Below are positions 27,469 to 37,110 of a stretch of 64,000 bases of DNA, in pieces. The translations under genes were made by a program, and so were the position numbers. Below the pieces are notes generated by a model. The model made no database searches. It was given only the letters and a program-made list of their open reading frames with translations, and had not been told where the DNA came from. The stretch's first letter is position 1. Each line of letters opens with the position of its first letter. Source of the stretch: Eubacteriaceae bacterium (GTDB taxonomy: Bacteria; Bacillota; Clostridia; Lachnospirales; Lachnospiraceae); contig CABJBF010000005.1 in the NCBI GenBank assembly GCA_902363805.1, positions 62,001-126,000 on the forward strand. The letters run 5' to 3'.

Positions 27469-30056
27469 GCGCGTCCAGAAGCGCCGCTTTTCATCCAAAG
27501 GCGGTGTGCGGGCATTTTGGGAACCCGGCTTTAGCAAGCCGGTAAAGAAAAGTATCAAAGACGTGAAAAGCGTCACTTTAGCGTCATCCGATTTACCCCG
27601 GAGGGAAACCACAAGGGGGACAATAGCGTATCGGAAAAATCGCAAGTTGGGAAAACCATCTACCCACGACTGAGCGGCAAGACGCAACATTGTGAATGAG
27701 GAGCAAGGCTAAACTGCTTTAAGGGCAGTCCGAGGCGGGATACTCGACCCGGCGGCGCAGGATGGTTGTATTCGCCGTATGTCATAGCGGAATGTGACAG
27801 GTAAACACAGACCGCACGATACTTATGACAGCCAGCCGCAGTAAGCGGAAAAGGACGAAAACCCACTACCGACATCACAATACGCTTTTCCCAAAGTGTC
27901 TAACTGGAGATTGCCTAAACCGGAACGCCGGAACTATCCGGCTATGCGTAATGCCGCAAGGCGATAAATTTCAAGGGGTAAAAACCCAAGAAAGATGACG
28001 CTGAATATCCGGCATGGCAACGGAGCCTCCGTAGTAGTCCGAGGGCGGGAAAGCCGTCTACATGGCGAAGGGAGGCAGGATGTCAACCAATTCATAAAAA
28101 GGAAAGGTGCGTGAGGCATTATGAGAAGTCCTGAAAATGTGTTGGAAAGCCTAAAATCCAAGGCGTGTAACAAGAGCTACAAGTACGAGCGGTTATACCG
28201 CAACCTGTACAATCCACAATTCTATCTGCTGGCATATCAGCGGATACAGGCGAAACCAGGCAACATGACAGCCGGAACAGACGGCAAAACCATTGACGGA
28301 ATGGGAATGGCAAGGATAAACGCCCTCATTGAAAAGATGCGGGATTTTAGTTATCAGCCTAACCCGGCAAGGAGAACGTATATCCCGAAATCCAATGGGA
28401 AAATGCGTCCTCTGGGGATACCGTCATTCGACGATAAACTGATACAGGAGGTGGTGCGGCTCATCTTAGAGAGTATTTATGAGCCAACCTTTAGCGACTA
28501 TTCCCACGGTTTCCGTATAAACAGAAGCTGTCATACGGCACTCAAATATGTGCAGAAATATCTTACGGGGACAAAGTGGTTCGTTGAGGGAGATATAAAG
28601 GGCTGTTTTGACAACGTAGACCATCATGTGTTGATTGCTATTTTGCGAAAGCGGATTGCAGATGAACATTTCATCGGTCTGCTCTGGAAGTTCTTGAAAG
28701 CTGGATATATGGAGGATTGGAATTATCACAATACTTATTCCGGCACTCCGCAAGGCTCCATCATCAGCCCTATCCTTGCAAACATCTACATGAACGAACT
28801 GGATAGCTATATGGCAGAGTATGCAGAGAAATTCAACTGCGGAAACCGCCGTAAAATCAATCCTGCGTTCAAGAAGAAGCTGGATGTCTGCCGGGGGAAA
28901 GAACAAAGGCTTAAAAGAAATCTCTCTAAAATGAGCGAGGAAGAAAAAGAGGGCTTAATTGCAGAAATCCGGGAACTGCGGCGTAGTCTGAAATCTATGC
29001 CGTATAGCGACCAGATGGACGATAGCTATAAACGGATTTGCTATATCCGATATGCCGATGATTTCTTAATTGGAGTTATCGGCAGCAAAGAGGACGCAGA
29101 ACAGATTAAACAAGATGTAGGCTGCTTTATCCGGGACAAACTCCATCTGGAAATGTCCGAGGAAAAGACATTGATTACTCATGGACACGACGCTGCGAAG
29201 TTCTTGGGATATGAGGTCACAATCGCCAAAGGCGAACACAACAAAAAGACCAAAACCGGGGCTACCAGACGGGTAAACAATGGAAAAGTCTTACTTTATG
29301 TTCCCCATGATAAGTGGGTAAAACGACTGTTCTCCTACAATGCCCTCAAGATTAAATACGACAAACAAAATGGAAACAAAGAGGTTTGGGAACCTGTCCG
29401 GCGCACTCGCCTGTTGCACTTGGACGATTTGGAAATCCTAAACCAATACAACGCAGAAATCCGTGGATTGTATAACTACTACCGACTTGCAAACAACGTG
29501 TCTGTACTCAATAACTTCTACTATGTAATGAGATACAGTATGCTCAAAACCTTTGCTGGAAAATATCGGACACGAATCAGCAGAATTATCCGCAAGTACC
29601 GTCAAGGAAAAGATTTTGTTGTGGAATATCCGAAGAAAAACGGCAAGGTCGGAAAGGTATTGTTTTACAATAATGGGTTCCGCCGGGACACTAAAGTAGA
29701 AAGCGGAAATCCTGATATAGTAGCAAGAATTTTTGAGAATTATGGGCGTAATAGTCTTATAAAAAGACTGCAAGCAAACAGGTGTGAGTGGTGTGGCGCA
29801 GAGAATGTGCCGCTTGAAATACACCATATACGAAAACTCAAAGATTTAAGTGGCAGAAAACAATGGGAAATCGCCATGATTGGGCGTAAGCGCAAGACAA
29901 TGGCACTCTGCGTCTACTGTCACGACAAGTTACACGCGGGGAAATTAGACTGACATCTGGAGAGCCGGATACGCTGAGAGGTGTAAGTCCGGTTCGGAGG
30001 GGAGTTCTCGGAAACCTGCCATAGTGATATGGTAAGGCGCCGGGTTCTTACCCTAC
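27469..30056 (+). mobile_element. Group II intron inside the VirB6 gene
   Basis: The element is about 2588 bases. The 5' end reads GCGCG, near the consensus GUGYG, and the 3' end reads AC. About 650 bases of intron RNA domains precede the reverse transcriptase gene. Domain V lies near 29958-30000 (GAGCCGGATACG ... AAGTCCGGTTC) with a domain VI-like hairpin after it. Exact splicing at these ends restores the VirB6 frame. No ICE dyad occurs inside, which fits a later insertion. The boundaries could shift by one base. Confidence 0.88.
28121..29953 (+). CDS. ltrA: Group II intron reverse transcriptase/maturase with HNH domain
   Basis: This 610-residue protein has the reverse transcriptase fingers and palm (RPLGIPSFDDKLIQ, DIKGCFDNVDH, GTPQGSIISPILANIY and the catalytic YADD near 308). 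A maturase X/thumb region follows (LRLHHLDDLEI-like; NAEIRGLYNYYRLANN). A C-terminal HNH endonuclease has CEWCG, LEIHHIRKL and a final CVYCHDKLH. Such proteins aid splicing and copy the intron into DNA by target-primed reverse transcription. All key residues are intact, so the intron should be active. Confidence 0.95.
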   Translation: MRSPENVLESLKSKACNKSYKYERLYRNLYNPQFYLLAYQRIQAKPGNMTAGTDGKTIDGMGMARINALIEKMRDFSYQPNPARRTYIPKSNGKMRPLGIPSFDDKLIQEVVRLILESIYEPTFSDYSHGFRINRSCHTALKYVQKYLTGTKWFVEGDIKGCFDNVDHHVLIAILRKRIADEHFIGLLWKFLKAGYMEDWNYHNTYSGTPQGSIISPILANIYMNELDSYMAEYAEKFNCGNRRKINPAFKKKLDVCRGKEQRLKRNLSKMSEEEKEGLIAEIRELRRSLKSMPYSDQMDDSYKRICYIRYADDFLIGVIGSKEDAEQIKQDVGCFIRDKLHLEMSEEKTLITHGHDAAKFLGYEVTIAKGEHNKKTKTGATRRVNNGKVLLYVPHDKWVKRLFSYNALKIKYDKQNGNKEVWEPVRRTRLLHLDDLEILNQYNAEIRGLYNYYRLANNVSVLNNFYYVMRYSMLKTFAGKYRTRISRIIRKYRQGKDFVVEYPKKNGKVGKVLFYNNGFRRDTKVESGNPDIVARIFENYGRNSLIKRLQANRCEWCGAENVPLEIHHIRKLKDLSGRKQWEIAMIGRKRKTMALCVYCHDKLHAGKLD

Positions 30057-30331
30057 TACTCACAAGTTTAGCGCCTATCCCGTTTGCCACAGTCCCCAAC
30101 AGGGAAACCGGACACATGGGGCAGAACTATTTCCGCTCCCTCTTTGCGGTGGGCTTTCAAGGTCTATTGATCTTAGTCTGTGTCGCCATCTATGCGGTGC
30201 TGATCCAGAGTATCGCCACCGACGGCGACCCCATCGGGGCGATCTGGGGCTGCGTGGGATATACGGTGCTGCTGTGTTTTACCTTATTCAAAACAGGCAG
30301 TCTTGCAAAATCCATCTTCGGCTGCCATTAA
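30057..30331 (+). CDS. VirB6/TrbL-like membrane protein, exon 2
   Basis: The last 91 codons run LLTSLAPIPFATVPNRE ... TLFKTGSLAKSIFGCH. At least two membrane segments lie at AVGFQGLLILVCVAIYAVL and WGCVGYTVLLCFTLF. It completes the VirB6 protein after intron removal (288 residues in all). The first codon is split across the splice junction. A dyad copy at 30336 follows the stop directly. Confidence 0.85.
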
Positions 30332-30374
30332 GAGACTTCGGGCTATGACGACCCGAAGCGGAAAGGAGAAATCC

Positions 30375-30797
30375 ATGCAGGAAAAAACAGCGGGCGGAAC
30401 ACCAGCCGCCCCTATAAAGCTGGATGTAAGCGTGCGGGTCATCGAACCTGTGAAAAACCTCATGGGCTTTGCCAGCGTGAAATTCAATAACTGCTTTGTG
30501 GTGGAAAATCTGAAAATCGTACAGGGCAGCAAGGGGCTCTTTCTTGGGATGCCCAGCCAGCCAGACGGCAAAGGCGGCTACCGGGATATGGCCTACCCTG
30601 TCACAAAGGAGTTCCGGGAACAGCTCAACACCGCTGTTCTGCAAGCCTATGAGGCAAAGCTGGAACAGATGGCGGAGCGTGGCTCTGTGGGGCGTGCATC
30701 CATCAGCGACCAGCTCAAAGCCGGAAAAGCGGCTGCCGAACAGGCAAAGGCGGAACGGCCCCCGAAGGAAAAGCCCAGCCGTGGCGCGGAGCGTTGA
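30375..30797 (+). CDS. SpoVG-family protein
   Basis: This 140-residue protein begins MQEKTAGGTPAAPIKLDVSV behind GGAAAGGAG. The SpoVG fold is visible at VIEPVKNLMGFASVKF, FVVENLKIVQGSKGLFLGMP and GYRDMAYPVTKEFREQL (about 15-90). A Lys/Glu/Ala-rich tail replaces the usual short end. SpoVG proteins bind RNA or DNA and act as global regulators. Copies on ICEs may adjust host gene expression or transfer-gene messages. Dyad copies flank the gene at 30336 and 30798. Confidence 0.8.
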   Translation: MQEKTAGGTPAAPIKLDVSVRVIEPVKNLMGFASVKFNNCFVVENLKIVQGSKGLFLGMPSQPDGKGGYRDMAYPVTKEFREQLNTAVLQAYEAKLEQMAERGSVGRASISDQLKAGKAAAEQAKAERPPKEKPSRGAER

Positions 30798-30839
30798 CCT
30801 CGGGCCATGCTGGCCCGAAGCGGAAAGGAGGCGAAACCC

Positions 30840-31460
30840 ATGCCACGCAAACGGACGGGCTATGATGCGGCCTGCTACTATGACGGCAAGCTGCTGGGCC
30901 GCTGTACCAAAGCGGACAGCGACGCCTATACCCTGTTGATGAACGCCTGCGGCGGGGACGCCGCCCGTGTCCTGCGGGAATACGCCTACTTTTCCCCGGA
31001 GCTGAAGGCCATCTTGGAAAAGGCGGCTCTCATGCAGGCGGACCGGAACCGGACGGGCGGAATGTTCCATGCGCCGAAAAGCTCCCCGTGGGGCGAGGTG
31101 CAGAGCTGTGAAGTTCTCTGTCCGGGGGTGTTTCTGGTATCTACCGCCAGCCACGGCGGAACGATGGTGGCAAACGAGGTAGCCGCCGTCCTCTCCCCAG
31201 CGGCCAAAAAATGCGGCTTCAAGGACAAGGGCTATATCTGCTATGAGGAGGACGCGCAGGAAAGCGTAGTGCTTCGGGAGCTGCTGGACAAAAAGCTGTG
31301 GAACATCCCCGACCGCATTAAGGACAAAGCGCAGTTTGAAGAAAACCTCAATCAGTCCATCCGGCAGTATAATCCCGAATACTGGCGGGCAAGGCAGAGC
31401 GGACGCAAGGCCGCCGAAGCCGCCCGCAGTACAACCCCGGCCAAAGAGGCCGCAAGATAA
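30840..31460 (+). CDS. Conserved ICE protein (DUF7007-like), unknown function
   Basis: This 206-residue protein begins MPRKRTGYDAACYYDGKLLG behind GGAAAGGAGG. It contains VLCPGVFLVSTASHGGTMVA and KKCGFKDKGYICYEEDAQES, a His-Gly-Gly and acid pattern seen in small proteins of this ICE group. There are no membrane segments. The C-terminus is Arg/Ala-rich. The function is unknown. Its place between SpoVG and PrgI genes is typical for the family of elements. Confidence 0.65.
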   Translation: MPRKRTGYDAACYYDGKLLGRCTKADSDAYTLLMNACGGDAARVLREYAYFSPELKAILEKAALMQADRNRTGGMFHAPKSSPWGEVQSCEVLCPGVFLVSTASHGGTMVANEVAAVLSPAAKKCGFKDKGYICYEEDAQESVVLRELLDKKLWNIPDRIKDKAQFEENLNQSIRQYNPEYWRARQSGRKAAEAARSTTPAKEAAR

Positions 31461-31504
31461 CCTCGGGCCATACTGGCCCGAAGCAATAAAGGAGGTGTAA
31501 CAAA

Positions 31505-31891
31505 ATGGCCTATGTGCCAGTACCAAAAGACCTTTCCAAAATCAAGACAAAGCTGGCCTTCAACCTAACGAAGCGCCAGCTTGTTTGTTTTTCCAGCGCG
31601 GCGGCGGTGGGCCTCCCGGCTTACCTGTTTTCCCGTGGCAGTATCGGGAACAGTGCCGCCATGTTCCTGATGATCGGCCTCATGCTCCCGTTCTTCTTTC
31701 TGGCTATGTATGAGCGGGACGGTCTGCCGCTGGAAAAAGTGCTGAAAAACATCATCCGCACCCGGTTCCTCTATCCCCGTGTGCGGCCTTACAAAACCGA
31801 AAACTTCTATGCGCTGCTTAGCGCCAGAAAGGAGGCGCAGCCGATTGCAAAACAGCAGAAGGGCCGGAAAGCCCGCAGGCAGAAAGCCTGA
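31505..31891 (+). CDS. PrgI/VirB3-like membrane protein
   Basis: This 128-residue protein begins MAYVPVPKDLSKIKTKLAFN behind AAAGGAGG. It has two close membrane segments (about 28-45 and 50-67) and a basic C-terminal region (RTRFLYPRVRPYKTEN). PrgI proteins replace VirB3 in Firmicutes type IV systems and anchor VirB4 to the inner membrane. The gene overlaps the VirB4 start by 47 bases, linking their synthesis. Confidence 0.85.
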   Translation: MAYVPVPKDLSKIKTKLAFNLTKRQLVCFSSAAAVGLPAYLFSRGSIGNSAAMFLMIGLMLPFFFLAMYERDGLPLEKVLKNIIRTRFLYPRVRPYKTENFYALLSARKEAQPIAKQQKGRKARRQKA

Positions 31892-34238
31892 AAAGCAGGG
31901 CCTTACCGGCCTGTTCACGAAAGGAAAGAACATTCCCACCACCGCCCAGCAGACCCTCCCTTACCGGGAAATGTACCGGGACGGGGTGTGCCGGGTAGCG
32001 GACCGCTATTACACCAAAACCATTGAATACGAGGACATCAACTATCAGCTCGCACAGTCCGAGGATCAGGCGGCCATCTTTGACGGCTGGAGCGCCTGCC
32101 TCAACTACTTTGACAGCAGCCTTCCGTTCCAGCTTTCCTTCCTCAATCACCGGAGCCGCCCAGGCAGCCGGTACAGCGTGAACATCCCCATGCAGGACGA
32201 TGATTACAACAGCGTCCGGTGTGAGTATGTGGAAATGCTGGAAAACCAGATCGCCAAAAGCAACAACGGCATTGTCCGCACAAAACTCCTGACCTTCGGC
32301 GTGAATGTGGACGACCTTTCCACCGCCAGGGCAAGGCTGGAACGTGTAGAGGCGGACATTTGCGGGAACTTCAAAAAGCTGGGCGTCAAGTGCCGCTCCC
32401 TTTCGGGGCTGGAACGGCTGGAGCTTCTTCACGGGCAGCTCCACCCCGGCAGCGGCTCCCCCTTCCGGTTTTCATGGGATATGATCCCAAAAACCGGGCT
32501 TTCCACCAAAGACTTTATCGCCCCGGACAGTTTCGATTTTCGTTTCAGCCGTCTGTTCCGGGTGGGGACGACTTGGGGCGCTACCTCCTACTTGCAGATT
32601 TTGGCCTCGGAGCTCTCGGACAAGCTGCTGGCGGAGCTTTTGGAAATGGATGCGGAAATGACCATCACCCTCCATATCCAAACCGTCGATCAGGCCGCCG
32701 CCGTAAAATCCATCAAGGCCAAAGTTTCCGACATTGACAAGATGAAGGTGGAGGAACAAAAGAAGGCAGCCCGGTCAGGGTACGACATGGACATACTTCC
32801 GCCCGACCTCGTAACATACAGCAACGACGCAAAGACCCTTCTGGAAGATTTACAGAGCCGGAATGAAAGAATGTTCCTGCTGACCTTCCTTGTGGTAAAC
32901 ATGGCCCCGACCCGCCGGGAGCTGGACAATGACCTGTTCACGGTGTCCGGTATCGTCCAGAAATACAACTGCACCTTGAAGCGGCTGGACTTCCAGCAGG
33001 AGGACGGTTTTCTTTCCAGCCTTCCGCTGGGCCATAACGGCATTGAGATCAAGCGCGGCATGACGACCAGCTCCACGGCCATTTTCGTTCCCTTTATGAC
33101 GCAGGAGCTCCGCATGGATGGCGAAGCCGTCTATTACGGGCTCAACGCACTTTCCCATAACGTCATCATGGCAAACCGGAAGAAGCTCAAAAACCCCAAC
33201 GGCCTGTTCCTCGGCGTGCCGGGCTCCGGCAAATCCTTTGCCGCAAAGCGAGAGCTTGTGAACGTGTTCCTTGCCACCCGTGACCGGATCATTGTGGTTG
33301 ACCCGATGGGCGAATATTCGCCCCTTATCAAGCGGCTGGGCGGTCAGGTCATCGAGATTGCCCCGGACAGCCCCCACCACATCAATCCGATGGACATTGA
33401 TTTGAGCTTCGACGAGGAAAATCCGATGGCGCTGAAAGCCGACTTTATCCTGTCGCTGATGGAGCTGATCGTCGGCGGCAAGGACGGCTTGCAGCCGGTG
33501 GAGCGTACCGTCATTGACCGCTGTGTGCGCCAGATGTACCGGGAACACTTGCAGGACCCGGAAACAAGCAAAATGCCGACCCTCCAAACCCTGTATGACC
33601 TGCTCTGTTCCCAGCCGGAGGGCGAGGCGGTACGGCTGGCAACGGCCCTTGAAATTTATGTGTCGGGTTCCCTTAACGTGTTCAACCATGAAACCAATGT
33701 GGACCTGAACCGCCGTCTGGTATGCCTTGACTTGAAAAAGCTGGGGGCCGGGCTTCGGACGATTGCCATGCTCATTATGCAGGACTTGGTAAACTCGCAG
33801 GTGTCCATGAATTTCCTCCGCGGTATCGCTACATGGTGCTACTTCGACGAGTTCCATGTGCTGCTCCGTGACCGGCTGACGGCAAGCTACTGTGTGGCGA
33901 TCTGGAAAATGCTGCGAAAAAAAGGGTGCGTTCCCAGTGCTTTAACGCAGAACGTGAAGGATTTTCTGGCAAGCCCGGAGATCGAGAACATCTTTGAAAA
34001 CTCGGACTTCCTTGTGCTGCTCTCGCAGGCACAGGGGGACCGGCAGATTTTAGCCAAACAGCTTGGGATCAGCCCCCACCAGCTTTCCTATGTGACCCAT
34101 ACCAATTCCGGCGAAGGGCTGCTGTTCTTCGGGAACACCACCATCCCGTTTGTTGACCGCTTCCCGCAGAACACAGAGCTGTACGCCATTATGACCACCC
34201 GCCCGGAGGACAAAAAACAGGAAATGAACCGGGCATAA
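31845..34238 (+). CDS. VirB4-type conjugation ATPase
   Basis: The protein has 797 residues from a TTG at 31845, which lies 7-8 bases after AAAGGAGG. Walker A is GVPGSGKS (near 457), with VVDPMGEY after it, and the Walker B region is WCYFDEFH (near 664). The N-terminal half is the usual beta-rich channel-contacting part (PYREMYRDGVCRVADRYYTK). VirB4 powers channel assembly and substrate export. A dyad copy at 34243 follows the stop. The first 30 residues are unusually basic. Confidence 0.93.
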   Translation: MQNSRRAGKPAGRKPEKQGLTGLFTKGKNIPTTAQQTLPYREMYRDGVCRVADRYYTKTIEYEDINYQLAQSEDQAAIFDGWSACLNYFDSSLPFQLSFLNHRSRPGSRYSVNIPMQDDDYNSVRCEYVEMLENQIAKSNNGIVRTKLLTFGVNVDDLSTARARLERVEADICGNFKKLGVKCRSLSGLERLELLHGQLHPGSGSPFRFSWDMIPKTGLSTKDFIAPDSFDFRFSRLFRVGTTWGATSYLQILASELSDKLLAELLEMDAEMTITLHIQTVDQAAAVKSIKAKVSDIDKMKVEEQKKAARSGYDMDILPPDLVTYSNDAKTLLEDLQSRNERMFLLTFLVVNMAPTRRELDNDLFTVSGIVQKYNCTLKRLDFQQEDGFLSSLPLGHNGIEIKRGMTTSSTAIFVPFMTQELRMDGEAVYYGLNALSHNVIMANRKKLKNPNGLFLGVPGSGKSFAAKRELVNVFLATRDRIIVVDPMGEYSPLIKRLGGQVIEIAPDSPHHINPMDIDLSFDEENPMALKADFILSLMELIVGGKDGLQPVERTVIDRCVRQMYREHLQDPETSKMPTLQTLYDLLCSQPEGEAVRLATALEIYVSGSLNVFNHETNVDLNRRLVCLDLKKLGAGLRTIAMLIMQDLVNSQVSMNFLRGIATWCYFDEFHVLLRDRLTASYCVAIWKMLRKKGCVPSALTQNVKDFLASPEIENIFENSDFLVLLSQAQGDRQILAKQLGISPHQLSYVTHTNSGEGLLFFGNTTIPFVDRFPQNTELYAIMTTRPEDKKQEMNRA

Positions 34239-34286
34239 CACACTTCGGGCCATGCTGGCCCGAGGTTTGGAAAGGAGGGATACATC

Positions 34287-36185
34287 ATCGGAAAGAAACC
34301 GGACAAACGGAATTTTCAAAGGCCGGGGCCGACGGAGGATACCGGAGGCAATCGCCCCGGACCGGCTGAACGGGAAGGGCCTTCCCCCGCACCGTCCCGA
34401 CGCCTGCGGTTTGAGGACGAGGATACCGGACAGGACAGCCCTTCGGGCCATGATGGCCTGAAGTCCAAAAGCGGTAAGTTTCAAGAGGACAGCCGGAAAA
34501 GCCGTCCCTCTGACCGCATGAGGCAGGAAGATGAAGCGGGCGGGCCGCAGGATACCGGCAAGGCACAGGAGCCGGAGGGCTCCGCCGAGAAGGCCGGGAG
34601 CAAAAAGGACAAGTACCAGAAAGCACAGGCAAAAGCGGAACACACCGGGGAAAAGCTGGGAAAGGCCCGGGAGAAACTGGACAAGACCGAGGCAAAACGG
34701 GCAGCGAAGAAGCCGCCGGGGCTTGCAAAAAAGGCAGTCCGGGGAGCCCGTACAGAAGCGTGGTTCTATGTCCACAACAAGATACACGAGGTTGAGCATG
34801 AAAATGTGGGTGTGGAAGGAGCCCATAAATCCGAGCTGGCCGCAGAGGCCGGAGCCCGGAAACTGACCCGCTATGCCAAACGCCGCTGGCGGGAACACCC
34901 GGCCCGGAAGGTGGCAAAGTGGGAACGGAAGGACATAAAAGCCCGGGCCAATGTGGATTTTCAGAAGATGGCCTCCGAGCACCCGGAACTTGCCAGCAAT
35001 CCGCTTTCCCGTGTGCAGCAGAAATGGAAACTGAAACGCCGGTATTCCAAAGAAGCAAAGGCGGCTGCAAAACAGGGCGCAAAGGCCGCAAAGAAAACCG
35101 CTGCCGCTTCGGGAACTGCGACCCGCCGGGCGGCGCAGTTTGTGACCCGTCATCCCGTGGCGGTGCTGGTCCTGCTCCTGCTGTTGCTGCTCTGTTTTCT
35201 TGTGTCGGCGGTAAGCTCTATCTTTCCCACGCTTGGCAGCGGCCTTGCCAATGCGTTATCCGGCACCTCCTACGCCTCGGAGGATACGGACCTGCTGGGC
35301 GTGGACGAGGACTACACGGCACTGGAAAACGAGCTGGCGCAGACGGTAGCGAACATCGAAAGCACCCATCCCGGCTATGACGAGTACCGCTATTCCGTGG
35401 ACGAGATCGGCCATAACCCCTATGAGCTGGCGTCCTATCTCTCGGCAAAGTACCATGTGTATTTCCGGGAACAGGTGCAGGACGAACTGCGGGAGATCTT
35501 CGAGGCACAGTATGAGCTGACCTTGACGGAGAAAGTCGAGATACGCTACCGCACCGAAACCAGCACCGACCCGGAGACCGGGGAAACCACCACCGAGGAA
35601 GTCCCCTATGAGTATTACATTCTCAATGTGACCCTCACAAACAAGACGCTGCCCGCCGTGATCCTGCCGAGGCTTAACGAACAGCAGCGGGAAATCTACA
35701 CCGTTATGCAGCAGCTCAAAGGCAACAAACCCTATCTGTGGGAAGGGATTTACAACGGCGGCGAAGATACCGGCCCCAGCTATGAGATACCCGGCGAGGC
35801 GCTGGATGACCCGGCTTTTGCGGCGCTCATGGAAGAAGCCACAAAGTACATCGGCTGGCCCTATGTGTGGGGCGGCTCCAGCCCGTCCACCTCCTTTGAC
35901 TGTTCGGGCTTTGTCTGCTGGGTGTACACGGCCAGCGGCGTCCACAACCTGCCCCGTACCACGGCGCAGGGCATTTACAACCAGTGTGCTATCATTCCCC
36001 CCTCCGAGGCAAAGCCCGGCGATATTATCTTTTTCACGGGAACCTATGACAGCCCCGGCCCTGTGTCCCATGTGGGGATTTATGTGGGCGACGGGATGAT
36101 GCTTCATTGTGGTTCGCCCATCCAATACGCAAACATCAATTCAAGCTACTGGCAGACACATTTCTATGCCTTCGGGCGTTTGTGA
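34287..36185 (+). CDS. Conjugation-associated NlpC/P60 wall hydrolase, apparent ATC start
   Basis: The frame is open from AAAGGAGG (34271-34278) and ATC at 34287, 8 bases later, giving about 632 residues. The first ATG is 77 codons further on, at 34518, with no ribosome binding site. The N-terminal 210 residues are basic and low in complexity and face the cytoplasm. A membrane segment lies at about 288-307 (VLVLLLLLLLCFLVSAVSS). The C-terminal NlpC/P60 domain has catalytic Cys in FDCSGFVCW and His in SHVGIYVG. It cuts peptidoglycan peptides so the transfer channel can cross the wall, like CD1108-type ICE proteins. A dyad copy at 34441 is translated. Confidence 0.85.
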   Translation: MGKKPDKRNFQRPGPTEDTGGNRPGPAEREGPSPAPSRRLRFEDEDTGQDSPSGHDGLKSKSGKFQEDSRKSRPSDRMRQEDEAGGPQDTGKAQEPEGSAEKAGSKKDKYQKAQAKAEHTGEKLGKAREKLDKTEAKRAAKKPPGLAKKAVRGARTEAWFYVHNKIHEVEHENVGVEGAHKSELAAEAGARKLTRYAKRRWREHPARKVAKWERKDIKARANVDFQKMASEHPELASNPLSRVQQKWKLKRRYSKEAKAAAKQGAKAAKKTAAASGTATRRAAQFVTRHPVAVLVLLLLLLLCFLVSAVSSIFPTLGSGLANALSGTSYASEDTDLLGVDEDYTALENELAQTVANIESTHPGYDEYRYSVDEIGHNPYELASYLSAKYHVYFREQVQDELREIFEAQYELTLTEKVEIRYRTETSTDPETGETTTEEVPYEYYILNVTLTNKTLPAVILPRLNEQQREIYTVMQQLKGNKPYLWEGIYNGGEDTGPSYEIPGEALDDPAFAALMEEATKYIGWPYVWGGSSPSTSFDCSGFVCWVYTASGVHNLPRTTAQGIYNQCAIIPPSEAKPGDIIFFTGTYDSPGPVSHVGIYVGDGMMLHCGSPIQYANINSSYWQTHFYAFGRL

Positions 36186-36207
36186 GCCAGAGGAAAGGAG
36201 TCCTTGC

Positions 36208-36474
36208 ATGAACAAGATCGACAAGCTCGATAAGGAACTGGAAAAAGCCCGGGAGAAGGCTGCCGAGTGGCAGGCCAAAATCCGGGAGCTGGAAAAGCAG
36301 AAACAGGAGGAAGAAAACAGCCAGATCGTGCAGGCGGTGCGCTCCCTCAAACTGACGCCCGCCCAGCTTATGGCTTTTTTGAATGACCCCAAAAACAGCC
36401 TTACCGCTTCGGGTCATACTGACCCGAAGCCGGAGGCACCCGAAAAGGAGGACACAGCCCATGAAGAAAATTAA
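36208..36474 (+). CDS. DUF4315-family small coiled-coil protein
   Basis: This 88-residue protein begins MNKIDKLDKELEKAREKAAE behind AGGAAAGGAG. The first 45 residues form a strong coiled coil. A short helical part follows (LKLTPAQLMAFLNDP). The tail contains a translated dyad copy (36407-36429). The family occurs only in this ICE group beside the DUF4366 protein and has no known role. Its end overlaps the next gene by 14 bases. Confidence 0.8.
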   Translation: MNKIDKLDKELEKAREKAAEWQAKIRELEKQKQEEENSQIVQAVRSLKLTPAQLMAFLNDPKNSLTASGHTDPKPEAPEKEDTAHEEN

Positions 36475-37108
36475 ATACCGCAGGCTGACGGCGATGGCTG
36501 CCAGCCTTTTGTGTTGCCTGATCTTTACAGTCCCGGCTTATGCACAGAGCAGCGAGCCGCAGCCGGAGACAGCTCCCTCCCCGGCAGAAACCGAAGCAGA
36601 GCCGGAAACCCAGAACCCCTTTACCCCGGACGGGACGGGAACCGTGGTGGACAACGCCACCGACGAGGATGGAAAGGAGTTCTACACCATCACCACAGCA
36701 GACGAGAGCGTGTTTTATTTGGTGATCGACAAACAGAAAACCAGCGAGAACGTCTATTTCCTCAATACCGTTACCACAGACGACCTTCTGCCTCTTGCCG
36801 AACAGGGTAAGGAACCGCCCAAAGAAGTGACCCCGGAGCCAGAGCCAAAGCCCACCGAACCGGTGGAGGAAGTACCGGAACCCGAGCCGGAGAAAAAGGA
36901 CAGCCCCCTTCTCTCTCTGCTCCTGATCGGTGCGGTGGTGCTGGCCGGCGGTGGGATTGGTTACTATTTCAAGATTTACAAGCCGAAGCATGAGGCCCCG
37001 GATTTGGAAGATGATTACTGCGAATATGAGGACGGGGAGCTGGAGGAGATCGCAGAGGAACCCGAGGACGAAGATACCCCGCCGTGGGAGGAAGATACGG
37101 AGGAATGA
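36461..37108 (+). CDS. DUF4366 (CD1107-like) secreted membrane-anchored protein
   Basis: This 215-residue protein has a signal peptide (about 1-30, ending AYA) and an extracellular domain with DGTGTVVDNATDEDGKEFYT and VFYLVIDKQKTSENVYFLN. A Pro/Glu-rich stalk leads to a membrane segment (about 150-170) and an acidic cytoplasmic tail. The family sits between the hydrolase and the mobilisation genes in Tn1549-like ICEs and is probably an outer part of the transfer apparatus. No enzymatic motif is visible. Confidence 0.82.
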   Translation: MKKIKYRRLTAMAASLLCCLIFTVPAYAQSSEPQPETAPSPAETEAEPETQNPFTPDGTGTVVDNATDEDGKEFYTITTADESVFYLVIDKQKTSENVYFLNTVTTDDLLPLAEQGKEPPKEVTPEPEPKPTEPVEEVPEPEPEKKDSPLLSLLLIGAVVLAGGGIGYYFKIYKPKHEAPDLEDDYCEYEDGELEEIAEEPEDEDTPPWEEDTEE

Positions 37109-37110
37109 GA

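Noticed and set aside
30288..31526. Long minus-strand open frame of 412 codons in the ICE
   Set aside because: It is antisense to the SpoVG-like and DUF7007-like genes, which have ribosome binding sites and recognised domains. GC-rich DNA gives such frames by chance. The same holds for 32850-33857 and 34050-35153.
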